This document shows positions 32,231-41,892 of a stretch of 64,000 nt of DNA, in pieces (position 1 is the stretch's first letter; each line of letters starts with the position of its first letter). A program made the position numbers and the translations under genes. This DNA comes from Nothophaeocryptopus gaeumannii (Eukaryota; Ascomycota; Dothideomycetes; Mycosphaerellales; Mycosphaerellaceae), in assembly GCA_031771865.1 (NCBI GenBank), contig JASISA010000019.1:620001-684000 (forward strand), given 5' to 3'. The notes under the pieces are model-generated. The model did not search any database, was not told the origin of the DNA, and worked only from the letters and a program-made list of their open reading frames with translations.

Positions 32231-33012
32231 ATGGCACTAGCGGTCGAAACCATCAATCCCTTCTCCGCTCTCGAGAAGAAAGCCTACCTCATCGACGAGA
32301 TAAACTTGTCCGATATCGATTCAGAGGACACGAACAAATGCCAAAACACACATCCTCTCCGCGAAGCAGTCACCTCTCAAATCAACGAGTACATTCTCAC
32401 ACACTGGGATTTTGCGAGCGACACCGAGAAAAAAAGCTTCCTCTCAACAGACCTCCCAGGAATCGCATGTCTCGTCTTCCCTTTCGCTCTAGACGACCGG
32501 ATATACCTCATCGCTCGACTTCTTTCGATCACGTACCTTCTGGCAGGACTTATATCATCGCTGGACGCTGACAACGCGGAGGCGTGTTTGGAATCATTAC
32601 AAGAAGCAGTGAAGGGATATTGGAAAACGGACCGCGAACAGTCTGCGGTGTGGCTGCTCTGCGATTTGTTCGACGAGATTCGAAGTCATGAGTATTTGCT
32701 AGTGGAGGATATCATAGAGGCGACTTGGAGGTGTTTGAGGTGAGCTGCAACCACTGCCTTCCTCCCAATGCAGAGATGGAGTACTGATTATTACTGTGCT
32801 GTAGCTTTCGAATCCCCCAACGCGGTAGGCGCACAGACCGCTTGACCGGACAGATGTCCTTCCAGAATTCGTTCCTAATGGCGGGCATGCTTCTCCCACT
32901 ACATTCTTTCGCCACAGGCGTGATGATTGATGAGGATGAATTCAACTATACCCGGAATGAGAATGACTTTGACGAATGTGCGGCGGAACTGAAGGCTATA
33001 ACCAACTCATGA
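32231..33012 (+). CDS. Terpene-synthase-like protein lacking the Asp-rich metal motif
   Basis: Two exons, 32231-32739 and 32805-33012 (65-nt intron, GTGAGC...CTGTAG), 238 residues from MALAVETINPF. The segment HWDFASDTEKKSF, then CLVFPFALDDRIYLIARLLS and WLLCDLFDEIRSHEYLL, follows fungal isoprenoid-synthase-fold proteins. Those usually continue after RLL with LFLIDDLLE, the Mg-binding aspartates. Here that position reads ITYLLAGLISSLD, without the two Asp, and no NSE/DTE triad is visible downstream. The protein is also shorter than the usual 350-400 residues. So it is likely a non-catalytic or decaying member. The splice and the open frame suggest it may still be expressed. Family call moderate. 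Confidence 0.6.
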
Positions 33013-33086
33013 CCATAATGCATAAGTTACTGCATAATGCATAATATTTACTGTCGTATATTCACTCCACTGCTCGTCAGTGCACC

Positions 33087-35072
33087 TCAGTGCACCTCCG
33101 CCTCCTCAACTGCACTCTGCTCGTCAAGGTACTTGATGAAATCGTAAGTCTGCTCGAACAAATGACATCGATGATCTACCTCTTGCGAATCAATCACCGA
33201 AACACCAGATGTAAGAACGTCGAGGCGATTCCCCAGGATTCCAAGGTTCCACGCTCCAGACAACACGCTGCTGTTTTGTCCCTTGTACAGACCTCCGAGA
33301 CCAGTCGGCTCCGCTCCTAGAAGAATCGTACCAGGAGCGCCTGTGCCGACTGGGTTCCACCCTGGTCCTCCAGCAGGGTTCTTGGCGAAGCGAGCCCAAG
33401 TGCTTCGGATGAAGTTCGATAGCGCATACTGCTGCGTGGTAGTATTAAGCTCTGGGTACGTGCCAAAGACTAGCGGGATCTCGGCGGAATGATAGGCTCC
33501 GAGAGCAGCAATACTCGGCACAGGCTGCGTATTCATAAACGAAGAGTTGAAGATGTATCGCCAGGTAGGTATGCCAGCTTGCGCAGAAGCATTCGCCCAT
33601 TTGGCAGCAGGACACTGGAATACGAATTCGGTGAAGATTTGGGAGAGTTGATCATATGGTAATGGTCCGGAATCCGGTGCAGACAAGGGATAGGCGGCCA
33701 GGATATCGTTTATGAGAGTTTCGTTATAAGCAGCGATAGTCTCAACAAAAGGACGAGAGTCAGTTTGGGAGACTTCAAAAAGGCGGCCTTCCTGGGAATT
33801 GGAACCTCCCAAAACAGGAATATTGGGAATATCACCTCGGAGACGACGCTCGGCTGCATCGACGAAGAAGGTCCGGTTATCCCAGGCTGGGTTGAAGTTG
33901 AGTTGTTGTTGTTCGATGATGGATTTGATGGTTGTAGCGTTGGCGGCTCGGATGCAGGTTAGATTGCTGGTGGAAGTTGAGCAGTTTAGGGATGAGGCGA
34001 GGGTGTACCAGTGGTCGTAGGTGCTTGGGCGAGGTTCCATGTTGTAGGAGATTTGGCCGCTTTCGAGGATTGCGCCGCGGAAGGGGACTTTGTCATTCTT
34101 GTAGTAGGATGTGAGGAGAGCGTCGATTGAGAAGGCGCCTGCGCTTTCGCCGAAGATAGTCACCTTGTCGGGCGAACCTCCAAACGCTCGGATGTTCTTC
34201 TGCACCCAGTCCAATGCGAGCCTCTGGTCCAAAAATCCGAGATTCTGCTCTTGAATGGGTATTTCTGGCGATGTCGCGAATCCGAAGACGTTTGTTCGAT
34301 AGTTGACCGAGACAACGATCACGTCTTCATATGCCGCAAACGAGCTTCCGTCATAGAAAGGTATTTCTGCGGTTCCAAACTGCCAATTGCCGCCGTATAT
34401 CCAGAACAAGACCGACCTGCCGTCACAAGGCGCAGGCGTGCTAGGTGCATACACATTCAAGTACAGACAATCCTCGCTCTCTTTTGGCGGAGGTGCTCCA
34501 CCTGGTGTATTGAAGATGTATTTGGCGAAGTCTTGAGCGATCTTGGGGTAGACGAATTGCTGAACGCAAGCCGGCTTGAAGGCAGTGGCATTGATCGGCG
34601 TCAATACGGATTGGGCCTGCTGGGGAGGCGCGAATCGAACCGGGGGGCTCATGGCGAAAGGTATCCCCAGAAACTTGTTGACTGTCCCTGTTGCTGACGG
34701 AAGTGATGTTGATGTGCCGTGTACGATCCCGATGTCGATGGTCGCTGTGGGCCCTCCTCCATTGTAACACGATGTTGAGCTACCAGCTGCCGTAGTTGAA
34801 GGTGAGCTCGAGCTGGGTTGCGAGCCACTGTATCCAGACTGAGCGCAAGCAATGATCTTGCCATCCTCACAGCAAGTGCCAGCTGCCACAGATTGCCAGG
34901 TCACTTTGCCAGAATCACAAAGACCAAAGTATTGCTGTCCGTTGCATACCAAAGCTCCATTCTGTGTGCAAGTTCCTTGACTGGCCTGCGATCTTTCAGA
35001 ATTCAAGTTCGAATATCGTGCTGCAGAGGCTAAGGAGAGCAGGCAAAAATTGGTGAAGTACTTAGTAGTCAT
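33087..35072 (-). CDS. Secreted type-B carboxylesterase/lipase with N-terminal Cys-rich module
   Basis: Single exon. Start chosen at 35072, giving MTTKYFTNFCLLSLASAARY, a signal peptide; the frame is open further upstream but without one. 661 residues. A short Cys-rich module (CTQNGALVCNGQQYFGLC, then GTCCEDGK; about residues 30-80) resembles small carbohydrate-binding modules. A Ser/Thr linker precedes the esterase domain. The domain contains EDCLYLNVY, the nucleophile elbow GESAGAFS, SQEGRLF (acid region) and AYHSAEIPLVFG (catalytic His). Many N-x-S/T sites fit a secreted glycoprotein. Substrate unknown: lipid, feruloyl or other ester. The module combination is uncommon but seen in fungi; the module family is not assigned. 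Confidence 0.88.
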   Translation of the reverse strand: MTTKYFTNFCLLSLASAARYSNLNSERSQASQGTCTQNGALVCNGQQYFGLCDSGKVTWQSVAAGTCCEDGKIIACAQSGYSGSQPSSSSPSTTAAGSSTSCYNGGGPTATIDIGIVHGTSTSLPSATGTVNKFLGIPFAMSPPVRFAPPQQAQSVLTPINATAFKPACVQQFVYPKIAQDFAKYIFNTPGGAPPPKESEDCLYLNVYAPSTPAPCDGRSVLFWIYGGNWQFGTAEIPFYDGSSFAAYEDVIVVSVNYRTNVFGFATSPEIPIQEQNLGFLDQRLALDWVQKNIRAFGGSPDKVTIFGESAGAFSIDALLTSYYKNDKVPFRGAILESGQISYNMEPRPSTYDHWYTLASSLNCSTSTSNLTCIRAANATTIKSIIEQQQLNFNPAWDNRTFFVDAAERRLRGDIPNIPVLGGSNSQEGRLFEVSQTDSRPFVETIAAYNETLINDILAAYPLSAPDSGPLPYDQLSQIFTEFVFQCPAAKWANASAQAGIPTWRYIFNSSFMNTQPVPSIAALGAYHSAEIPLVFGTYPELNTTTQQYALSNFIRSTWARFAKNPAGGPGWNPVGTGAPGTILLGAEPTGLGGLYKGQNSSVLSGAWNLGILGNRLDVLTSGVSVIDSQEVDHRCHLFEQTYDFIKYLDEQSAVEEAEVH

Positions 35073-35579
35073 GGTCTTCCTTGAGCGCCGCACATGCTCT
35101 TGAGACACATGAGATGGGAGATCAGAGCACTTGTACCATGCATCAACGGACGACGACTCCACTTCTCCCGCGTGCACATGGCAGATGGATGTATTCGGGT
35201 GTTGTAGCAGGTACGAGCCCGCGCTCGGTACGATGCCAAGATGACGCCGTCTCTGTTGGTGAGAACGTCCGCATCATCAACTCGAGCGTATGAGCTTTGT
35301 GCAAATTGCTGTACAGCCGAGGCTTGTGGCTTCGTGGTTTCTGTAGCTACGCCGCTATCCATCATCGTGGCGTACCTGCATGGCAGGTGGGTACCTGAGT
35401 TCATGATATCCATTTGCGGGGGATCAACACGCTGTACGAGCCCGAGGTCAAGACGATCGTGCGGCAGTGGGTATGCAATTACTATATGTAGCATAGCTTC
35501 ATTGCAGCAGCCATTGTACGCCTTCAACAGTATCTTGAATGGCATCTTTTGATCCTTTCGCTGCCGGACAAGTAGTCTA
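35073..35579. other. Intergenic, no supported gene
   Basis: Upstream region of the carboxylesterase; an open minus frame runs through it as a continuation of the hydrolase pseudogene but has no recognisable content. Confidence 0.45.
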
Positions 35580-36408
35580 GAAGCCATGCGCAAGGCCTTT
35601 GTAAATATTTGCTTGGGCTTCGATGCCATCTTGTTCCAAGAGCTGTCGATAAAGGATGGCTTCATCTCGCCGGCATCCCAGCCGCATATTTGAAATAAGG
35701 CCTTCTTCGTCAAGCCCTTTCGACTTTCATACAGTAGGGGCGAGTAGCGCTTATCATCCGGAGGAGCACCATACTTGTTCGCAAAGTACTTGATACTCTT
35801 CATCGTAAGGCCAGGAGCATCATCGACTTCGTCGATGCTTGCAATGCGATCGCGATACTGCGCTGCCCGAACGTCAGGGTGGCAGAAGCTGGAGGCCATG
35901 AAAAGCAAACCCGTAGGCTAAGGGCTGATGTTCTTCTCCAGCATAGCGTGCGCGAGACCAGCAGTGAAGTTGCCACCAGCGGACGTGCCCCTAAGTATGA
36001 AACCACAATCCAAGATGAGTCTCTAGGAACTGCTGTCCTGAATGCGAAGTGAGCCATCGAATCACACTGAGGCAGTCCCACCAACCCGTAGGAAACAGAT
36101 GCTCAGTGACGAAGCCTCCTCCGTGCATGTACAAGAGCAGCGGTGAGTCGGCAGCAATGCCGGACTGTCTGTACCGCCTACTAGTGATTATTTCATCTTC
36201 GGACTTGACATTGTCGAGCTCATCGATGTCCAGACCTGCTTCGGGCTTGATGGGCAGATGGTCTCGGTTCATCTTCTCGGTAGTCCCAGGCGGAAGGTTG
36301 TTTGGGGACTATAGAGCCCATCAACGGGTAGTCCATGGTGCTCGAGGTCCGTATACTGACGTCGAGCCATTGCGGGTGCGGTATTGCGAAATGTCGGTAC
36401 TCTGCCAT
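35580..36408 (-). pseudogene. Broken alpha/beta hydrolase (HSL/arylacetamide-deacetylase type)
   Basis: All catalytic landmarks of the alpha/beta hydrolase-3 family are readable, but in different frames. MAEYRHFAIPHPQWLDVSIR starts at 36408; a frameshift near 36290 leads to MNRDHLPIKPEAGLDIDELD. The oxyanion motif is LLYMHGGGFVTEH, directly followed by LFPTGWWD, so the usual 35-40 residues between them are deleted. A frame change leads to GTSAGGNFTAGLAHAMLEKN (nucleophile), closed by an in-frame TAG. Then SSFCHPDVRAAQYRDR and FQICGWDAG (acid) follow. A last shift leads to DEAILYRQLLEQDGIEAQAN and GLAHGF (catalytic His), then TAG. At least four lesions, so a pseudogene rather than an intron-rich gene. 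Confidence 0.8.
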
Positions 36409-37063
36409 GTTGGTGAGGATATCAAGGGAGATGGAGACGCAGCGTCTTATCTGATCATCTTGATCGGATTTCCACATCCATGCTCTTCTAGCTTCAGGCC
36501 ACCCAGATGTCTTGGCGTTCTTTTTTTGCCGCGTCTCCTCCCAAGCATATGCGATGCGGCATCATTTCCTCTTCTCGCATGCTCTTCCAAAGGCTCCAAA
36601 CCGCCATGAATGGATCCGAAGTAGCGAGTCTCTCCGACAAGGACGCCATCACAGGCACAGTCCATAACGAAACGACCGCCATGGAGAAGCTGAGCAGCAC
36701 CGTGATTGAATACTGTAGTTCTAGTGCTGGACATCACTGAGCCTAATCTTGTCGTCGCCCTCGCGTACGGCTACGGAGGGAGCGTCCAGCTCCTCGCAGG
36801 CATGTGGCCGATAAGACCAATTTTTGGTACGACGTACCTGTCAACCACCTTCCTACGAGTGCCGGCAGGCCACGCAAACGCGACATCGACCGCATTTGAT
36901 CAGCTCTTGTTGACCAGCCCGGAAACTCCTGCTTTGGGAAGTCGCTCTGCCCTTCAAGCTTCCAATGGTGTCAGCCGCATGCCACGCCTACCGATTTTGT
37001 GCAAGATACCCGCATCGTACATCAATACCGCCTGTACTTTCATGCAAACGTTGCAATTAATTC
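36409..37063. other. Intergenic, no supported gene
   Basis: Frames of 70-190 codons on both strands without recognisable motifs. Confidence 0.45.
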
Positions 37064-38045
37064 ATGGTCGACCATACTGCCCTTGTACCCCATAGCCTCC
37101 CCTTATTTTGATTTCGAAGCCATAACAGACAAATACTTCCTGGGCAAGTCGAGCTGGTCCGCGACCAGGTGAATGTTCAGAATTCACACGAAATACGCAA
37201 CGACTAATCCCATTAGGCTCCGCCTACAGTACGGAATCACTATGACCAATTTTGACAACCACGTCATAGATCCAAGTATACCACTCAAGGACGAGATGAT
37301 GATCGCAGACGTAGCTACAGGAACCGGTGTCTGGGCTTTGGACATTGCAGAGAATCATCCGCGCTGGAAGATTGAAGGCTTGGACATCAGCCTCAAGGAG
37401 ATTCCTCCAAAAGCTTGGTTACCATCGAAGGTCAGCTTCTCCTCCATCGATATACATGAGGACATTGCAGATCACCTGGTAGAGCGATACGACCTGGTGA
37501 ACCTACAATATGTCATGACATTTGTGCGGGATTCCGACTTTGAGGCGGTCCTTCATCGGCTTTTAAAGATGCTAAGTTAGTATATCATCGCTCTGCTATA
37601 AATGGAAGACGTTGACGAGTGTGAAGAGCCAGGTGGATACCTGCAATGGACTGACGCCAACAGCACTGCTTGGTACTTCCGCACCGCAGATGACAAGACG
37701 AGAGAATCTGAAGCTCATAACCTCTTCGAACTGAACAGAGACATCATGGGCCTTCCCGATGGTAATAAATGGCTCGGTAATCTCGAACCTGGATTCCGGG
37801 CGGCCGGTCTCCTGAACGTCAAGCACACCAAAACTCCCTCGAAGCCGTCTTCATTTCGACCTTTGTTCTTGAATTGGATTTGGGCATTGGAAGAAGGCTA
37901 TCCGCAATTCATCCAGAAGAAATGTCCCGAGAGAATGGAAGCATGGACTGCGCAGTTAGAGTGCACAATCAAGGAAGGTCAGGAGTTGTCTACTGGGCTC
38001 GATATGGGAATGGTAAGATGTGTCGGACGGAAGCCGCCTGTGTAA
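37064..38045 (+). CDS. SAM-dependent methyltransferase, fungal TAM type, start uncertain
   Basis: Exons: about 37100-37168, 37217-37575 and 37627-38045. Intron 1 (37169-37216, GTGAAT...ACTAAT...TTAG) joins SSWSAT to RLRLQYG. Intron 2 (37576-37626, GTTAGT...GAAG) joins LLKML to KPGGYLQW, exactly the family motif. Motif I is IADVATGTGVWALDIA and motif II EGLDIS; YDLVNLQYVMTF precedes the PGG turn. It ends VRCVGRKPPV. The first exon reads ASPYFDFEAITDKYFLGKSS, but no ATG is in that frame. The ATG at 37064 (MVDHTALVP) is one base off, so either the start has been frameshifted or it lies elsewhere. Internal domains appear intact. Substrate unknown. Confidence 0.68.
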
Positions 38046-38347
38046 AATCGTTATCGGATCAACCGGCACTCAAACGAAATATGTTGTGCGTCGTTTTTAG
38101 ACATCGGCTCGGAGTTGATGATGTGTGATCGACGGCACCCTGCACAGACCGGTTGCGTAGCTCCACTTCAGCCTCAGGGCCTCACATCAGCCTCAGAACT
38201 TTTGACGAATGCAGATCGTACGAGCTTGTCAGCTTCTTGGTTCTGCTCAAGACTTCAAAAAAGAAACACTCATTGACATCGACCGATTTCGGTGGCATTT
38301 TGGACACCGTCAGCACTGCAGAACACCACCCACGAGCGGAGACAAAA
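38046..38347. other. Intergenic, promoter of the secreted protein
   Basis: Nothing recognised. Confidence 0.4.
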
Positions 38348-38959
38348 ATGCTCCACCACAAGATCTTTGGTCTTCTCGCCATAGCGGCACTTTCTGGCCT
38401 GGCGCTCGCGCAAGGGAATGTCGTCCTGAACAATCAGACAACTTCGGCACTCAACGTTACCGCAATTGACGGCGTGGATGGCTCATCCGTACTCCAGTGC
38501 TGGCAGCTCGACGACTTCGCTGTCAGCAACACCCCAGGGACTGAAGGCGCCTTGAATCTCTACCTCGGAAGTACGAGCAACGCCTCCTACACCATCATTC
38601 CCGCACGAACGAATGCGGGCCTGCATCGTGCTCCTGCTGCACAGTACGCCCTCTTCCCGCCCTCCATTCGACTCGCAATGCGTTCCCAAGCTGACCTGAC
38701 TAGATTCGTCTTCTTCGCCTCCGGTCTCATCCACCTCTCCCTGCCCAACTCCACGGATGAAGCTTGGCTGCAAGGTGGGAAGTACGGGCTCATCTTCGCC
38801 GCGGATACAGCTGACAAGAGTACGTATGGCCATGCGACTGAGTATCCTTCGGATGAGGCGACTGTGTCCTTGCAGATTCCGCTGGAGGCTGGGACGGAGC
38901 TGAATCATACGGTACTGCATCAGGGTGCTTGTACGTGGACGGAGATGGCAGGTTTGTGA
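38348..38959 (+). CDS. Small secreted protein, function unknown
   Basis: 203 residues from MLHHKIFGLLAIAALSGLAL, a clear signal peptide ending ALAQ. The frame extends upstream but 38348 gives the signal sequence. The mature part has several N-glycosylation sites (NQT, NVT, NAS, NST, NHT) and only two cysteines (QCWQLDD and GACTWTE). It is beta-rich in appearance (RFVFFASGLIHLSLPNST, KYGLIFAADTADKS). I recognise it as the kind of conserved hypothetical secreted protein common in filamentous ascomycetes, without a known activity. Single exon. Confidence 0.75.
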   Translation: MLHHKIFGLLAIAALSGLALAQGNVVLNNQTTSALNVTAIDGVDGSSVLQCWQLDDFAVSNTPGTEGALNLYLGSTSNASYTIIPARTNAGLHRAPAAQYALFPPSIRLAMRSQADLTRFVFFASGLIHLSLPNSTDEAWLQGGKYGLIFAADTADKSTYGHATEYPSDEATVSLQIPLEAGTELNHTVLHQGACTWTEMAGL

Positions 38960-39167
38960 GGCCCAAAGTCCCAAAGGCGAATGTGGTCCAGAACGTGATG
39001 ACGCCGGTGGACTTAAGACTGCTTCAAACTTGGCAATCGACTGCGAGGACGTCAGCAAGATGGCAGGCCTGCAGCTCTGCCAAAATGCTAACGTCGGACT
39101 GACTATTTGAGGCTTTCCGTTTTCATCTTGTCAACAACATCTCCATATATCATCTCCTTGCCCCAAA

Positions 39168-39362
39168 TCATGTCAAAGCAGCCATATCATCATGCTGCCT
39201 CATCCTAACTTCTCGCATATAGGTCGCTTGTTCCGGGTCAGCAACCTCCACTTTTTCGGACTTGGTTTTGCTGGTCAGGGTCCCGACTCCCCAAGCGAGA
39301 CAAAGGCATGCTGCTGCTCCAACGATGGCAATTACAATGACGGCGGCGTTAGAGAGACCCAT
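39168..39362 (-). CDS. Small single-pass membrane protein
   Basis: 64 residues from MGLSNAAVIVIAIVGAAA: a short luminal or outer N-terminus, one transmembrane helix (about residues 5-27), then a charged tail (TSKTKSEKVEVADPEQATYM, REVRMRQHDD). The tail motif E-Q-x-x-Y-M-R-E-V-R-x-R recurs in short conserved fungal proteins, to the best of my recollection, which supports it being real. The frame is open upstream to 39536 but this Met gives the membrane helix directly. Function unknown. Confidence 0.6.
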   Translation of the reverse strand: MGLSNAAVIVIAIVGAAACLCLAWGVGTLTSKTKSEKVEVADPEQATYMREVRMRQHDDMAALT

Positions 39363-41190
39363 TGTTGTTGAGAGGTTGCGACTTCGGGAGAGTCGATTCG
39401 GAGAGGAAGAACACAGTACTCGCAAGAGGTGTGGTTCGGACGGATCGCTTTTGAGGAGGCTGAGAGCATCGGTAAGAATAGCTGCTGTGTCAAACGCCCG
39501 AACTCTCACCGAACATGCTGGGATATTCAACCACACAACCGCGCCTGTGGTGCCACTTTCTCGCTTAAAATACTTTATGCATACATGAGGCCCACTTTTT
39601 GAATGCGACGAATCCGAGTGTTCCTCCGTGGCGAAATCCTTTGGAACAGGTGGACTTCAGCTCTGAAGGGCGTGCGATATCAGCGACATCTTCAAGAGGT
39701 TGCTTTAGGAAAGCGAAGATGTTCTATTGTCATGTAGAAGAACACAGCCTCATTGTTGTTGCATAGGCGCTTTTGTCTTTGACGACATAACTTGAACGGT
39801 GGCAGTGGCGTTCTTGCAATCACTGGCTCACCCAAGAAAGACGTGTCCATCTACCCCATTGTCGCAGATTGCGCCTGTCGCTTGCAGGAACGGATCATGT
39901 CCCCGCCATTCAAGTAAACCATAGGAGGAGGAAGGCGATCGATCGAGGAGTGTACACTGCATCCGCGCCTGGCAAGCGCAACATGAACAGTAGATAGTGT
40001 TGGAATCGCCGACGATCTCCTGCAAGAAAAAGCACAACCATTGCATTGCTTCACCGGCCAAGACGTTTCCGGACGGGACAAAGTCTGGGCGTGTTGCATT
40101 CAATGAGCGCCGTAAGGCGGACAACAGCAACGACGAGATGTCCGGCGATGAAACGGAAATACGCATGAGAGCGAACTCGATAAGCACAACGCCTTATTTA
40201 TTGCCCCAAGCGCCGTCAATAGACGAGGCCGGGTCAGAGGACTCAGCAGGACTCAGACTCTCCGACGTGGAATCTGTCCTGCATCACAGTGTCAATGAGC
40301 TCCATGCCCTTGCACAATGCCCCCCAACCGGGAAATCCGGTTCCAGTGATTTGTTATATGAGGCCAATTCATCTAGGAGCAGCACATCTCAGCCTTCCAA
40401 TGACGATTCTCATGACTTTTGATGCGGGGGGTCGAGCAGTCCAAAGCGAATCAGCGTGCTAACCATTCGTGTCTCTACGTAGAGAAAACATGACAATCGA
40501 TGCAACCAGCAACACTGAGGTGCTCACATGATATATCTACTCCATTAAGTACATGTAGTAGCTGGACCGGGGTTTCCTACAATTACTAGGCTTGAACCGG
40601 CTTGAACCGGTTTGTCGAGTTTGGTGGAGGAGGTGGAGCTTGTGATCCAGGACAAAGTGGATGGTGATGGACATGGTCATGGTCATGGAGAACACAACGT
40701 AAGTCAGAAGTAGCGGTGGATGAAGGTGAGGTGATGTACCTGACTGCTTGCATGGATCAAGCCACAACCTTGTTCAATCAAGGATGCTACAGAAGGTTAT
40801 CTTAACGCAGATGAGACATAAATGAAGTTCGGATGAGAGGCACAATCATGAGAGTCGCCAACGACAATTGCTGCAACTCTATATGAAGTCTGGTTTTAGA
40901 GTATGTGCCAAGAATGATAAACGAAAGCCAAAGGTTCGAGGATCGTAACTGATCGTGAATACAACTCGCGCAGTAGGAGCTTCCCAAGAGAGTGGGGGAA
41001 GGCTGGCACCAGGCCTTCACATGCAGATTGCGAGTAACACAGACAGGCTCATAGCCGATCCTTGCAAGTACCAAGATCCTCCCAAGGCAGCTGCAGAGGC
41101 GCTGCTCGTCACTGTCCTGCTGTTGGTTGCTGCAGAAGCATTGTCGGAAGTCGTTGTCCCCGTGTCGTTGCTGTCGGGAACAATACCATC
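39363..41190. other. 1.8 kb without a supported gene
   Basis: A 141-codon plus-strand frame (39997-40422) with an acidic Ser-rich product is the best candidate but has no known motif. At 40591-40610 CTTGAACCGG is repeated twice, and at about 40665-40688 ATGGTC is repeated. Nothing else. Confidence 0.4.
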
Positions 41191-41892
41191 CTAGGCGGCA
41201 GCAGCGGCGCGGCTGCCGGCAGTAGGGTCCTGGTAGTGCTGAGAGTAGGTGGTCGCCCAATCGCCACCATACTGGGACTTCGCCTTTGCGAGGAACATAG
41301 CAGAGGCCATGATGTTGTCGGCTGGGTCGTAGCGGTTCTTGAGATTCTTGTTCTCGTCCACCATTTGGCCCCAAGCGACGTAGTCCATCTGGGTGAGACC
41401 CTGGTAGACAAGCGGGTGGCCCTTGGATTCGGTGTAGATGATCTTGACCATGATGTCTTCAGGAACACCGGTCTTGGTACATGCGGCCTTGATGGCATCG
41501 CTGTAGACGGTTTGGATATTCTCTGCGGTTAAGTCCATTGATCCGTAAAGAGGGTAGTTGGCCTTCATTTGGGTCATGGCAGCGCGAGCGGCTTTGTCCT
41601 TCATGATGTTGGCAACGTTTGGGAGAGCGTAGTCTGCGGGTGCCGTGATTCCGGCCTGTTTATATTCAGCTTGCACAATAGGATGCATGATGTTTGATGC
41701 TTCCTTGGATTTCAACGATGCGACTTCGTTGTTGATCATGCCGCACCACTGGGTGGTGAAAATGGACTGCCAGCCAGAGGGAACAGCGATTCCAAAATCG
41801 CAATTGTCCGAGCGGGCAGTTGGTGCAGCGTGTGCGATTTGCGTAGTAAAGATGGCAGCGCCATAAATGATAGCTTTGGATAGGAATGCCAT
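41191..41892 (-). CDS. Secreted lysozyme-like / SLT (GH23-like) transglycosylase-fold protein
   Basis: 233 residues from MAFLSKAIIYGAAIFTTQIA (signal peptide; cleavage near AHAA). Start at 41892 rather than 41916 because it begins the signal peptide. The C-terminal 110 residues follow the soluble lytic transglycosylase pattern. VPEDIMVKIIYTESKG holds the catalytic-type Glu, LTQMDYVAWGQM follows, then YDPADNIMASAMFLAKAKSQ and YGGDWATTYSQHYQ. In bacteria this fold cleaves peptidoglycan; fungal copies exist, but their substrates (bacterial wall, chitin) are not settled. The tail is Ala-rich. Could be an ancient bacterial acquisition or an antibacterial secreted enzyme, both inference. Confidence 0.75.
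   Translation of the reverse strand: MAFLSKAIIYGAAIFTTQIAHAAPTARSDNCDFGIAVPSGWQSIFTTQWCGMINNEVASLKSKEASNIMHPIVQAEYKQAGITAPADYALPNVANIMKDKAARAAMTQMKANYPLYGSMDLTAENIQTVYSDAIKAACTKTGVPEDIMVKIIYTESKGHPLVYQGLTQMDYVAWGQMVDENKNLKNRYDPADNIMASAMFLAKAKSQYGGDWATTYSQHYQDPTAGSRAAAAA

Noticed and set aside
36494..36700. Minus frame with a sequence like DPFMAVWSLWKSMREE as a terpene-synthase remnant
   Set aside because: Resemblance to the cyclase helix is limited to a few residues and no neighbouring block supports it.
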